Below, piece by piece: positions 6,150 to 12,374 of a stretch of DNA of 37,014 nucleotides. The notes under the pieces were generated by a model. It had not been told where the DNA came from and ran no database searches. It was given only the letters and a program-made list of their open reading frames with translations. The stretch spans positions 1-37,014 of the IMG/VR virus record IMGVR_UViG_3300034093_001023; one strand, 5' to 3'. The stretch comes from a virus. How positions within the stretch are numbered: the first letter of the stretch is position 1; each line of letters opens with the position of its first letter. The position numbers were made by a program, and so were the translations under genes.

Positions 6150-6685
6150 TTGGTCCACCAATCTTCCCAAGGAAAATCAATCCATACATCGTTTTCGGCT
6201 TTGTTAACTTCCATACCAACATAATCCATCTTAACATTGCACTTGCTGGCAAGATTATCTACCAACACAGCAAATTTAACGTTATTGTTCCATACTTCTT
6301 CCCAGGCTGGATCATCTGGAAAGCAACCACTTGGCCAATCCTGCATGATCCAATTAAGGGTGGTTCCTTGATCGTTGATATCGTCTACAATCAGAATGTT
6401 TTTAAAAGTGGTATCGTCATTAACAGTACGTTCCTTGGATAGCGGACCTAGTGCATCCTCAGCCATCCAAAGATTACTTTCAGGACCAACTTCTCCGTCA
6501 CGTAAACTAACATTTAATGTATGCAACGGAATATTAAAATATTGACTGATCATAACGGCAGGAATTAATCCGCCTCGAGTAATACCTACAATATAATCGG
6601 GCCGCCACGTTCCTGTAGCAAGCTCTCTACAAATCTTGCCGACTAACCCATTTACCTCATGCTGGTTGATTTTGAGTTTGTTCAT
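6146..6685 (-). CDS. phosphoribosyltransferase (type I PRT fold)
   Basis: 179 residues. The PRPP-binding loop is clear: NILIVDDINDQGTTLNWI (96-113), preceded by PDYIVGITRGGLIPAVMIS (29-47), the GITRGG turn typical of hypoxanthine/xanthine/guanine PRTs. Such enzymes join a purine base to PRPP to form a nucleotide and pyrophosphate. The substrate cannot be decided; a purine or a purine analogue is plausible, and a 7-deazapurine base cannot be excluded given the neighbours. The start at 6685 has AAGGA upstream and overlaps the cupin gene by 29 bases. Length is normal for the family. Confidence 0.85.
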   Translation of the reverse strand: MNKLKINQHEVNGLVGKICRELATGTWRPDYIVGITRGGLIPAVMISQYFNIPLHTLNVSLRDGEVGPESNLWMAEDALGPLSKERTVNDDTTFKNILIVDDINDQGTTLNWIMQDWPSGCFPDDPAWEEVWNNNVKFAVLVDNLASKCNVKMDYVGMEVNKAENDVWIDFPWEDWWTK

Positions 6686-7124
6686 TTCTATCCTTAAGAT
6701 ACTGTTCGTGTTGTATCCATTTGTTGTTGACTAAAAATCCCCATTCACGTTTATGGGGACCTGGCATAAACAGGGTCCAGGCAGTTATTCCAGGCCTAAG
6801 CTCTATACGATGATAGCTGTTAGACCCACAAATACGGAAGTGACCAGGACCACGCCAATGCTTAGTTTCTCCAACCATTTGGCCATCTTCAAAATTAGGA
6901 GTGTATTCATAGTAACCACCTTTTAATATCAGTGTAGCATACGGCCACGGATGATCGTGTACATCATCGGGATCACCCTTGAGAAATTTGTGTAAAAATA
7001 CGTTGAATGGAAAACGGTTTCTTTCTTTCAAGAATAGATAGAACCGTTCTAGATACGGTTCATTATTAACACGATCATAAATGATACGCTTACGGCCTAA
7101 TCGTTCAAGCAGTTTCAAAAACAT
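6657..7124 (-). CDS. cupin-fold protein
   Basis: 155 residues. The metal-binding cupin motif 1 is DDVHDHPWPYATLILKGGYY (52-71), with H55 and H57 as likely ligands and G68-G69 in the turn. Motif 2 is likely near SYHRIELRPGITAWTLF (102-118), with H104. The N-terminus YLERFYLFLKERNRFPFN resembles a phage cupin group I remember. Cupins range from dioxygenases to sugar isomerases, so the reaction is unknown. It lies between the MBD4-like glycosylase and the phosphoribosyltransferase and overlaps both, so a role in base or nucleotide chemistry is possible. Confidence 0.75.
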   Translation of the reverse strand: MFLKLLERLGRKRIIYDRVNNEPYLERFYLFLKERNRFPFNVFLHKFLKGDPDDVHDHPWPYATLILKGGYYEYTPNFEDGQMVGETKHWRGPGHFRICGSNSYHRIELRPGITAWTLFMPGPHKREWGFLVNNKWIQHEQYLKDRNEQTQNQPA

Positions 7125-7524
7125 TATTAACTTCTTCCTTGAGATATCTTATCAGTTCTTTATCCGTGGGCATCACACTATAATTGTTCTTGTAAAAAAT
7201 TTCATAGCTGTCGCTGCCGTATTTTCCAATGCCATATAACATTGTAGCATCATTTCCGTCCCAAGTCAAATAGTCTTGACTCATTCTAATCAATCGATTG
7301 TAACGAACGTTCAGCATTCCTAAGGGCTGGATTATGCTTTTGACAAACTCTTCTTCTGCGTGTAATAGTGCTAATGCTGTAGGAAACCAATATAGGAATT
7401 CGGGTAGTGTTGTCTTTACCGCTTTACGACCGGTTTGGTTAAGCATGATCACACCAACAAAGTGTTGCCAAGCATCATCGACTTGTTGTTGAACCATTAG
7501 ATCGTCACGTAGAGGTTTGATCAT
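7105..7524 (-). CDS. HhH-GPD DNA glycosylase, MBD4-like
   Basis: 139 residues from MIKPLRDD. The start at 7524 is chosen because it overlaps the upstream stop as ATGA with AAGG upstream. The whole protein follows the catalytic domain of vertebrate MBD4 as I remember it: FVGVIMLNQTGRKAV (22-36), IIQPLGMLNVRYNRLIRMSQ (64-83), the helix-hairpin-helix turn YGIGKYGSDSYEIF (97-110), and MPTDKELIRYL (118-128) with D121 at the catalytic Asp. There is no Fe-S cluster, as in MBD4. MBD4 removes T or U opposite G. The phage target may be deaminated bases, or an unusual base in its own or the host's DNA. Confidence 0.8.
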   Translation of the reverse strand: MIKPLRDDLMVQQQVDDAWQHFVGVIMLNQTGRKAVKTTLPEFLYWFPTALALLHAEEEFVKSIIQPLGMLNVRYNRLIRMSQDYLTWDGNDATMLYGIGKYGSDSYEIFYKNNYSVMPTDKELIRYLKEEVNNVFETA

Positions 7525-7739
7525 TCTACACCTTCGCCAAACCAATCATCAACTTGATGTTCTGCCTCTTCCTGTGTCATTGCGTGTACAAAAATACGAG
7601 CAGGCTCGCCTACAGTATGTTGAATATTAAATTTTACAACACCTGCAGGAATAAGCTCCCAATCTCGTTCTACAATAAACTCTTGTAGATTTTTAGCACG
7701 AAAGATTAAATTGTCTGTGAGATCTTTTGCAGTATTCAT
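7521..7739 (-). CDS. small hypothetical protein (72 aa)
   Basis: 72 residues: a helical N-terminus (MNTAKDLTDNLIFRAKNLQ), then a beta-rich stretch (WELIPAGVVKFNIQHTVG, ARIFVHAMTQEEAEHQVDDW) ending acidic. The fold may be a small alpha/beta domain. No catalytic motif is visible. It is translationally coupled by four-base overlaps to the DNA glycosylase downstream and to the 7736-8032 gene upstream. Function unknown. Coupling suggests the product is needed at levels similar to the glycosylase. Confidence 0.7.
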   Translation of the reverse strand: MNTAKDLTDNLIFRAKNLQEFIVERDWELIPAGVVKFNIQHTVGEPARIFVHAMTQEEAEHQVDDWFGEGVE

Positions 7740-8032
7740 TGTTGGCCTCGGACTATGTTCTTGTTCAACGCTTCGTCGTCACTGCGCAGTTGATCTTCCA
7801 TGTACAACATCAATTGATGTTTATACATATCTTCTGAAAGTCCATGCCAACCAATGCACTTGCCAGTAGGACTACGGCCGCAGCCGCAACGACCGATATC
7901 TTCTGTGTTTTCTTCAACTCTCACTTGCATGTCTTTATCCTTTTTACCAAATATTTTTTCAAAATTATTAGCGAATTCATCTTGACTTACGCTAAATGGT
8001 CTTGGTTTACTTCCTTTTCCACCGTCACTCAT
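7736..8032 (-). CDS. small protein with CDGSH-like metal motif
   Basis: 98 residues. Residues 1-33 (MSDGGKGSKPRPFSVSQDEF...) are polar and resemble short phage proteins. A Met at 35 could be an internal start of a second product. The C-terminal part holds RCGCGRSPTGKCIGWHGLSE (48-67): C-x-C-x2-S-x4-C-x-G-x-H. This is close to the CDGSH signature (C-x-C-x2-S-x3-P-x-C-D-G-S-H), which binds a [2Fe-2S] cluster with three Cys and one His. A zinc site is the alternative. It lies three bases downstream of folE with GAGG before the ATG. Function unknown. Confidence 0.7.
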   Translation of the reverse strand: MSDGGKGSKPRPFSVSQDEFANNFEKIFGKKDKDMQVRVEENTEDIGRCGCGRSPTGKCIGWHGLSEDMYKHQLMLYMEDQLRSDDEALNKNIVRGQQ

Positions 8033-8034
8033 AA

Positions 8035-8772
8035 TTACCTCGGCGCAAATTCTTGTTGTAGTTTGATGTTATCAAAGAACTCTTTCTTTGTATGCGGATC
8101 ATCTTTGAATGTTCCTTTTAACACTGTGGTCTGTGTTAGACTAGAGTGTGCCATAATGCCTCTATTCTCACAGCATCCATGGATAGCTTGAACATAAACA
8201 GCTACATTTTCGCTGTTTGTAGCTTTCATTATTTCTCGGGCAATGTCGTTGCAGAGTTCTTCCTGTAGTGTACCTCTACGGGCACACCACTGAGCGATCC
8301 TTGTGTACTTGCTTAACCCAATAAGTTTCTGTGCCGCAATAATTCCAATATAAGCCACCCCAGATACAGGCTGGTGATGATGACTACACATACTACGAAG
8401 CTCACTTCTAACCACCAACATACCTTCGTACCGATCTGTGCTGTCATTGGGGAATGCTGTTGCCTCTGGTGATGGTTCATATCTTCCTGCCATTATTTCG
8501 TTAAAATACATTTTAGCAAGACGACGAGCCGTGCCTTTCGAGTTAGGATCGTTTTCTCGATCAATCAGCAAGCGATCTAGCACAGTTTCAAATGCTGCTG
8601 CGGCTTCGTTGATGAGTTTTTCTTTATCGCCGTCGTGCAAGTAATCGGCAATGTTGTCACCTGCCCAGAAACGTTTGTTGTCACGTTTCATCTTAAAGCG
8701 AATAGCATCGCCTAGGTAACCTTCTTCATAGCCCTTGTCGTCTATGTTATTGTATGTTACTGATTCTGTCAA
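8035..8772 (-). CDS. folE: GTP cyclohydrolase I
   Basis: 245 residues. FolE opens GTP to 7,8-dihydroneopterin triphosphate, the first step to folate and to 7-deazaguanines. Zinc ligands are visible: C129 and H132 in MCSHHHQPVSG, and C200 in AIHGCCENRG. The core IGLSKYTRIAQWCARRGTLQ (151-170) matches the family (GLSKlaRivd.fArR.Q.QE). The extra N-terminus (about 60 residues) is charged. The start is TTG at 8772, supported by GGAG six bases upstream. It has its own sigma70-like promoter. With QueE, the QueD-like protein and the DpdA-like enzyme here, it probably feeds a DNA modification pathway rather than folate alone. Confidence 0.92.
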   Translation of the reverse strand: MTESVTYNNIDDKGYEEGYLGDAIRFKMKRDNKRFWAGDNIADYLHDGDKEKLINEAAAAFETVLDRLLIDRENDPNSKGTARRLAKMYFNEIMAGRYEPSPEATAFPNDSTDRYEGMLVVRSELRSMCSHHHQPVSGVAYIGIIAAQKLIGLSKYTRIAQWCARRGTLQEELCNDIAREIMKATNSENVAVYVQAIHGCCENRGIMAHSSLTQTTVLKGTFKDDPHTKKEFFDNIKLQQEFAPR

Positions 8773-8810
8773 TTTATTCTCCGAGTTAATGACGTGGATG
8801 TCTTTGTATT

Positions 8811-8839
8811 AGTATACAGGTTTATTTAGATTTTTGCAA
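8811..8839 (-). promoter_or_regulatory. sigma70-type promoter TTGCAA-N17-TATACT for folE
   Basis: Minus-strand -35 TTGCAA (8839-8834) and -10 TATACT (8816-8811) with a 17-base spacer, in the 85-base gap upstream of folE. The predicted start site near 8804 gives a leader of about 32 bases carrying the GGAG Shine-Dalgarno. The spacer contains CTAAATAA, slightly like a late box. Confidence 0.6.
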
Positions 8840-8857
8840 GTAGTTTAAGAAAATATT

Positions 8858-9481
8858 TCATTTTATTGTCAATGCTGCTTCTCTACCTCCAAAATTTCCT
8901 CTAACAAACATATTAAATGCAACAGAAATTCTATCATCCTTAGAATTGTTTATTTCTACTGAATGCATTACATTTGAAGGAAATATGATTATATGATTTT
9001 CAGTTGGAGTAATAGACCATGTACTACTATTAAAAATATTTTGTTCTGAAAATTCTAAACTAATTGTGGGAGAAGCAAACCCTAAATATGTTTGATATTT
9101 GTGAAGTGTAAACTGTCCTGTCTCTTCTGCTGCCGTCTTTAGATATAACACTCCCGAAAACAACGAATTGACATGTCTATGTGCATGTGCAGAGCCACCT
9201 GGCAAAAATTTAACAGCCCATGAAGTTGTTATATAAAATTCTGTCTCGGGTTTGATTTTTAAAAGATTATATGCATAATCATCGAATGCGTTGAGAACTT
9301 TATTTCTAATTTCTAAACATTTAGGATCATCTAATAATGTAACATTTTCAGTGATAAATCCTTTGGTATCAGACATTGAGTTGAACTCTAAGTTTGAAAT
9401 GTAGTCAACACTTTTAGAAGAGATTGGATCTACCTCAGATGTGTAAATAGGAACACCAAATAAAGAAGCTGCTGCCGGCAT
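8858..9481 (-). CDS. 2-oxoglutarate/Fe(II)-dependent oxygenase
   Basis: 207 residues of the phage 2OG-Fe(II) oxygenase type (as I remember, TIGR02466-like). Candidate iron ligands are in HAHRHVNSLFSGVLYL (99-114, H101/H103) and H173 in FPSNVMHSVEIN, with R184 in DDRISVAFNMF positioned for 2-oxoglutarate. The N-terminal LFGVPIYTSEV is typical of the family. These enzymes hydroxylate amino acids, bases or small molecules. The target here is unknown; hydroxylation of a modified base is possible in this neighbourhood. Codon use is somewhat more AT-rich than its neighbours. The Shine-Dalgarno (GAGAG) is weak and nine bases away. Confidence 0.8.
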   Translation of the reverse strand: MPAAASLFGVPIYTSEVDPISSKSVDYISNLEFNSMSDTKGFITENVTLLDDPKCLEIRNKVLNAFDDYAYNLLKIKPETEFYITTSWAVKFLPGGSAHAHRHVNSLFSGVLYLKTAAEETGQFTLHKYQTYLGFASPTISLEFSEQNIFNSSTWSITPTENHIIIFPSNVMHSVEINNSKDDRISVAFNMFVRGNFGGREAALTIK

Positions 9482-9501
9482 AGGGTATAATCTCTCTATA
9501 G

Positions 9502-10599
9502 TTATGTTAACATCTTTAATAGTTCGTTACAACTAAAAAAGTTTTCTTTTAATGCATCTACCTGTTTATTCAGGATTGGTAGACGTGTTTTATAATTGGC
9601 CATGTGTTCTATAATTAAACGACACAGATCTGGACGATATACAGTGTATGCATCAAAACTTTCAGTCCATCGGCTAGGATACTTAAAGGTATCAAATGCC
9701 ATTTCACTGTAGCTGAGTCTATCTGGTACTAATGGTATCGCATCAACAATAGCGCCTTCGTACCAACTGATGCCCAGTGTTTCTTGTAGGTTGGCGCTAA
9801 ACACCATCTTTGCTTCGCCTAGCAAATTATGATATTCGTTCTTAGTTAGTTGTTGGTCTTGACATACTACGAATTCATATTGTGGTAAGTGTTCTTTTAA
9901 GTCACGGAATATTTCAACCTGTTTCTCGGGAGCGATACGATGCGGGAACAAGATAAGATCACGTTTGGGCATGTTCTTATACATTAGCAATGTATCTGGC
10001 ATATACTCCATGGGCCACCCTGTGCGTACAACCTTGTTATTGAATACAGTATCATCTAAGACAGTCTTATACATTGTTTGTCTACGATCCGGATCTGCTT
10101 GGATCAAGTTTTCGTAAAACATATGAATATGAAAGTCTGTAGCAAAGTAGTTGTGATCAAATGCGTGATAGAAACTCTTCTCAGCATTTCTAACCCAAGG
10201 CTTATCTCCCACAAGCCGTCCTAAGAAGTCTTGTGGGTCATAACTGCCAGCATGCCATAGGCCATGGGTAGTTACTGGTATACCTAGTAACTCACTCATG
10301 TATTTTAGATTAATGATACCTGGATGCCAAGCATCAGTAAACACAAAATGATCGCCGGGATTAACGGATCCGTTACAAAATAACCGACCCATCTGCTCCA
10401 CTTGACTAGCCTTGTATATATTAGTGCCGCCAAAGTTGAGAAATGCTCCAGGAGTGGTAGCACTAGGAATGTCCGTAGGACCTGATATAATGTTGACATT
10501 GTGTCCTGCCTTTTTAAGCAATGCCGGCACATGAGTTTTCCACTGACCTGTATATCTAGTCTCTACCGCTTCAAGATCAATAAGGAAAACTCGTGCCAT
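9502..10599 (-). CDS. GT-B glycosyltransferase
   Basis: 365 residues. The C-terminal Rossmann domain shows the features of nucleotide-sugar glycosyltransferases: RDLILFPHRIAPEKQVEIFR (223-242), then VFSANLQETLGISWYEGAIV (272-291), where the E7-type ETLGISWYEG contacts the donor, followed by PLVPDRLSY. The N-terminal half (IDLEAVETRYTGQWKTHVPA, then TDAWHPGIINLKYMSELLG) is highly conserved in marine T4-like phages as I remember. The acceptor is unknown: DNA bases, virion proteins or host surface glycan. Its position between folE and the QueD-like gene makes a modified DNA base one candidate. No signal peptide is seen, so it is cytoplasmic. Confidence 0.8.
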   Translation of the reverse strand: MARVFLIDLEAVETRYTGQWKTHVPALLKKAGHNVNIISGPTDIPSATTPGAFLNFGGTNIYKASQVEQMGRLFCNGSVNPGDHFVFTDAWHPGIINLKYMSELLGIPVTTHGLWHAGSYDPQDFLGRLVGDKPWVRNAEKSFYHAFDHNYFATDFHIHMFYENLIQADPDRRQTMYKTVLDDTVFNNKVVRTGWPMEYMPDTLLMYKNMPKRDLILFPHRIAPEKQVEIFRDLKEHLPQYEFVVCQDQQLTKNEYHNLLGEAKMVFSANLQETLGISWYEGAIVDAIPLVPDRLSYSEMAFDTFKYPSRWTESFDAYTVYRPDLCRLIIEHMANYKTRLPILNKQVDALKENFFSCNELLKMLT

Positions 10600-10602
10600 T
10601 CT

Positions 10603-10827
10603 TTAACCTCTCTTTTGAAAGTTTGGTCTGTTGCCTTGATATGGACGTCTTGGCCGCTTGCTGGCAAGATACGATCCATAGTTTTGACTATCTCTGCGAT
10701 AGAGATCTGCTGGATTAAAATCGCAGAGTTGAATTCTGCACCAATCGTGGTAGGCCTCGAGGTCTTCCCACACCTTTACAACGTCAGGACGATTTTCAAA
10801 GTACCTGTAGTCCTTGTAGTTTTTCAT
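10603..10827 (-). CDS. small conserved basic phage protein
   Basis: 74 residues: MKNYKDYRYFENRPDVVKVW with an aromatic-rich N-terminus, then DWCRIQLCDFNPADLYRRDS and an Arg/Gly/Pro-rich disordered tail (RPRRPYQGNRPNFQKRG). The tail is suited to nucleic-acid or protein binding. Similar proteins are conserved next to the glycosyltransferase in T4-like marine phages in my memory. The Shine-Dalgarno AAAGGAA lies upstream of the ATG. No enzymatic motif. Function unknown. Confidence 0.75.
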   Translation of the reverse strand: MKNYKDYRYFENRPDVVKVWEDLEAYHDWCRIQLCDFNPADLYRRDSQNYGSYLASKRPRRPYQGNRPNFQKRG

Positions 10828-10838
10828 CTGTATTCCTT

Positions 10839-11234
10839 TTAGTATTTGATGAATGAACCATTTTCTCCGTCTTCGGAGACCTCAATCCAAACCTCACGGC
10901 CTGGATACTTTTGTGAAATAGTGTCGTATAATTCGTCCGACATCATTTCGCAACTTTTATGATCTAGCGACAAAACACCTTGTGCGCTATGATACAGTTG
11001 TTCAAGCCACCGCTTGAACTGTATGAATTCCACATCTCTATCATTGTGGGTGACACTAAGCCATACCCTAAAATGGAAAATATGACGATGAGGATTAGCA
11101 AGAAACGATACATCATATTGATCTCCTGTTGCTAGGTTAGGGTCTGTTGCGGCCGCAGGATAGCAGTGAATGCCTTCCTTTTGAAATGTGACCCAAATCA
11201 TTTTAAGCGGTCGTTGGTCTTGTCTAATGATCAT
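10839..11234 (-). CDS. QueD/PTPS-like T-fold protein
   Basis: 131 residues. I infer a 6-pyruvoyl/6-carboxytetrahydropterin synthase relative from pattern. HRHIFHFRVWLSV (49-61) sits where QueD has HGH followed by a strand. EFIQFKRWLEQL (69-80) matches the DFxxLK helix, LSLDHKSCEMM (88-98) the LDHxxL segment, and YPGREVWIEVSEDGENG (110-126) the last strand with its pterin-binding Glu (E121). QueD makes 6-carboxytetrahydropterin from the FolE product, the substrate of QueE. Zinc ligands could be H23, H49 and H51, but the spacing is unusual, so activity is uncertain. The start overlaps the upstream stop (ATGA). Confidence 0.55.
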   Translation of the reverse strand: MIIRQDQRPLKMIWVTFQKEGIHCYPAAATDPNLATGDQYDVSFLANPHRHIFHFRVWLSVTHNDRDVEFIQFKRWLEQLYHSAQGVLSLDHKSCEMMSDELYDTISQKYPGREVWIEVSEDGENGSFIKY

Positions 11235-11611
11235 CGCAGTTGTTCCATGGTAATGATTTTACTTAATGCGTCGCCGAGATCTTTGTCGTCGGTGACTACG
11301 TGTAGACTGTGTCGATTCTCATCGCTCTTACGGTCATACTTGGTAGTTTCGATAATAGTACCACCACTGGCACCATATACACTTAATCTGAATCCTTGAG
11401 AATGCAAGTCCGGACCATCGCTGTCTTCAGGAGCATAGCACTCATTGGGTTGACTATCGTTCATCAACCAGTTGCGAATTCTTTGTTTAATGGTTAGTTT
11501 CATAGGTCTTTCTTCTAGGTATGGTCTTGCACGTTTTATTTTATTGGCACCGGTAATTCTAGGAATGCGTCTTTGACTAGCTGTCGATGCTACTGCGTAT
11601 CCACCACTCAT
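11231..11611 (-). CDS. conserved phage protein, AbrB-independent regulator or unknown
   Basis: 126 residues if started at the ATGA overlap at 11611. The conserved part seems to begin at the internal Met at 11503 (MKLTIKQRIRNWLMNDSQ), so a 90-residue product is possible. The body contains GFRLSVYGASGGTIIETTKY (71-90) and ends DDKDLGDALSKIITMEQLR, a beta-sheet followed by a helix. I recall this as a conserved hypothetical protein of T4-like cyanophages. The basic N-terminal extension (RRIPRITGANKIKRAR) would be unusual. It lies between the QueD-like gene and an unknown gene upstream of the DpdA-like enzyme. No catalytic residues are evident. Confidence 0.65.
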   Translation of the reverse strand: MSGGYAVASTASQRRIPRITGANKIKRARPYLEERPMKLTIKQRIRNWLMNDSQPNECYAPEDSDGPDLHSQGFRLSVYGASGGTIIETTKYDRKSDENRHSLHVVTDDKDLGDALSKIITMEQLR

Positions 11612-12141
11612 TTGATAATCTCATCTTTGCCATATTGATCCCAATTAGTGAAGCGATCTCTTCCTAATAGATCCTGTAGGTTATGACACCACACCCCAGG
11701 ATTGCTTGCGTTAAAGTCTTTGTCATCTATCTTCAATGTAGCATTGTAACCTAGTTGATTAATGTAAGGTAATTTTACACTGATCTGCGGAATAAATCTA
11801 CGCTTTTCGGTAAGGCCGCTTTCGAGTAATCCTTCTGCTTCGCTGACATCAAAGTCTAGTGTACACCAGAATTCGTGTTCGCTATCTAAACATACATAGA
11901 TCATATTTTCCCACGGACGCCACGTTGCAGCATCATTGACGCCTAGAGTTTTAAAACTTTGATTAGCACCAAAATAGATATGCTCACATTCGTACTTGCT
12001 AGCCAGTTCCATGATGGTATATGGATCGTGTACACCTACGACAAACAATGTTTTCATTCCGTAGGCAGGAGTACGTTCAATTTCAATTCCTACAAAGAAA
12101 GTAATAGATTCTTTGACGCCTTCGGTGTATGTTCTTTTCAT
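11608..12141 (-). CDS. unknown protein in the deazaguanine gene block
   Basis: 177 residues, not assigned to a family. It begins MKRTYTEGVKESITFFVGIE and includes GMKTLFVVGVHDPYTIMELA (28-47), a strand-turn-helix like a Rossmann or TIM-barrel unit. Then come YFGANQSFKTLG, CTLDFDVSEAEGLLESGL and a C-terminal half with FIPQISVKLPYINQLG, DDKDFNASNPGVWCHNLQDL. The mixed alpha/beta layout and conserved-looking GANQSF and NPGVWCH motifs suggest an enzyme or a partner protein. It lies two genes from the DpdA-like gene and next to the QueD-like block, overlapping both neighbours by four bases, so a role in that pathway is worth testing. Confidence 0.7.
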   Translation of the reverse strand: MKRTYTEGVKESITFFVGIEIERTPAYGMKTLFVVGVHDPYTIMELASKYECEHIYFGANQSFKTLGVNDAATWRPWENMIYVCLDSEHEFWCTLDFDVSEAEGLLESGLTEKRRFIPQISVKLPYINQLGYNATLKIDDKDFNASNPGVWCHNLQDLLGRDRFTNWDQYGKDEIIK

Positions 12142-12365
12142 AGTTCCAATCCGTTTCTTCTTGCTTCTTGTTCTGCCTGTGCTTCTTGCATCACTGCGTT
12201 GTGCTTGTGTTTAAGTATAACAATATCGTCCTTTAAACGCAACCTCTGTTTCTTCATTTCGTCTATTTTTAGGTCATCATAGATGCCAGTTTTCTCCATA
12301 CTGTCTATCTGTTTGTCCAAAACTCTGTGAGCTTCTTCTAGATGCTTGATTTTATTTTGATACAT
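12138..12365 (-). CDS. YdcH/DUF465-like helical hairpin protein
   Basis: 75 residues. The first two thirds match the DUF465 (YdcH) pattern: HLEEAHRVLDKQIDSMEKTG (8-27), then DDLKIDEMKKQRLRLKDDI (30-48), two antiparallel helices linked by a short turn. The C-terminal helix is Gln/Glu-rich. Bacterial members are small soluble proteins of unknown function; in marine phages they are common. An excellent Shine-Dalgarno (AAGGAG) precedes the ATG. It follows the DpdA-like gene by nine bases and is in the same operon. Confidence 0.75.
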   Translation of the reverse strand: MYQNKIKHLEEAHRVLDKQIDSMEKTGIYDDLKIDEMKKQRLRLKDDIVILKHKHNAVMQEAQAEQEARRNGLEL

Positions 12366-12374
12366 GTTAACTCC

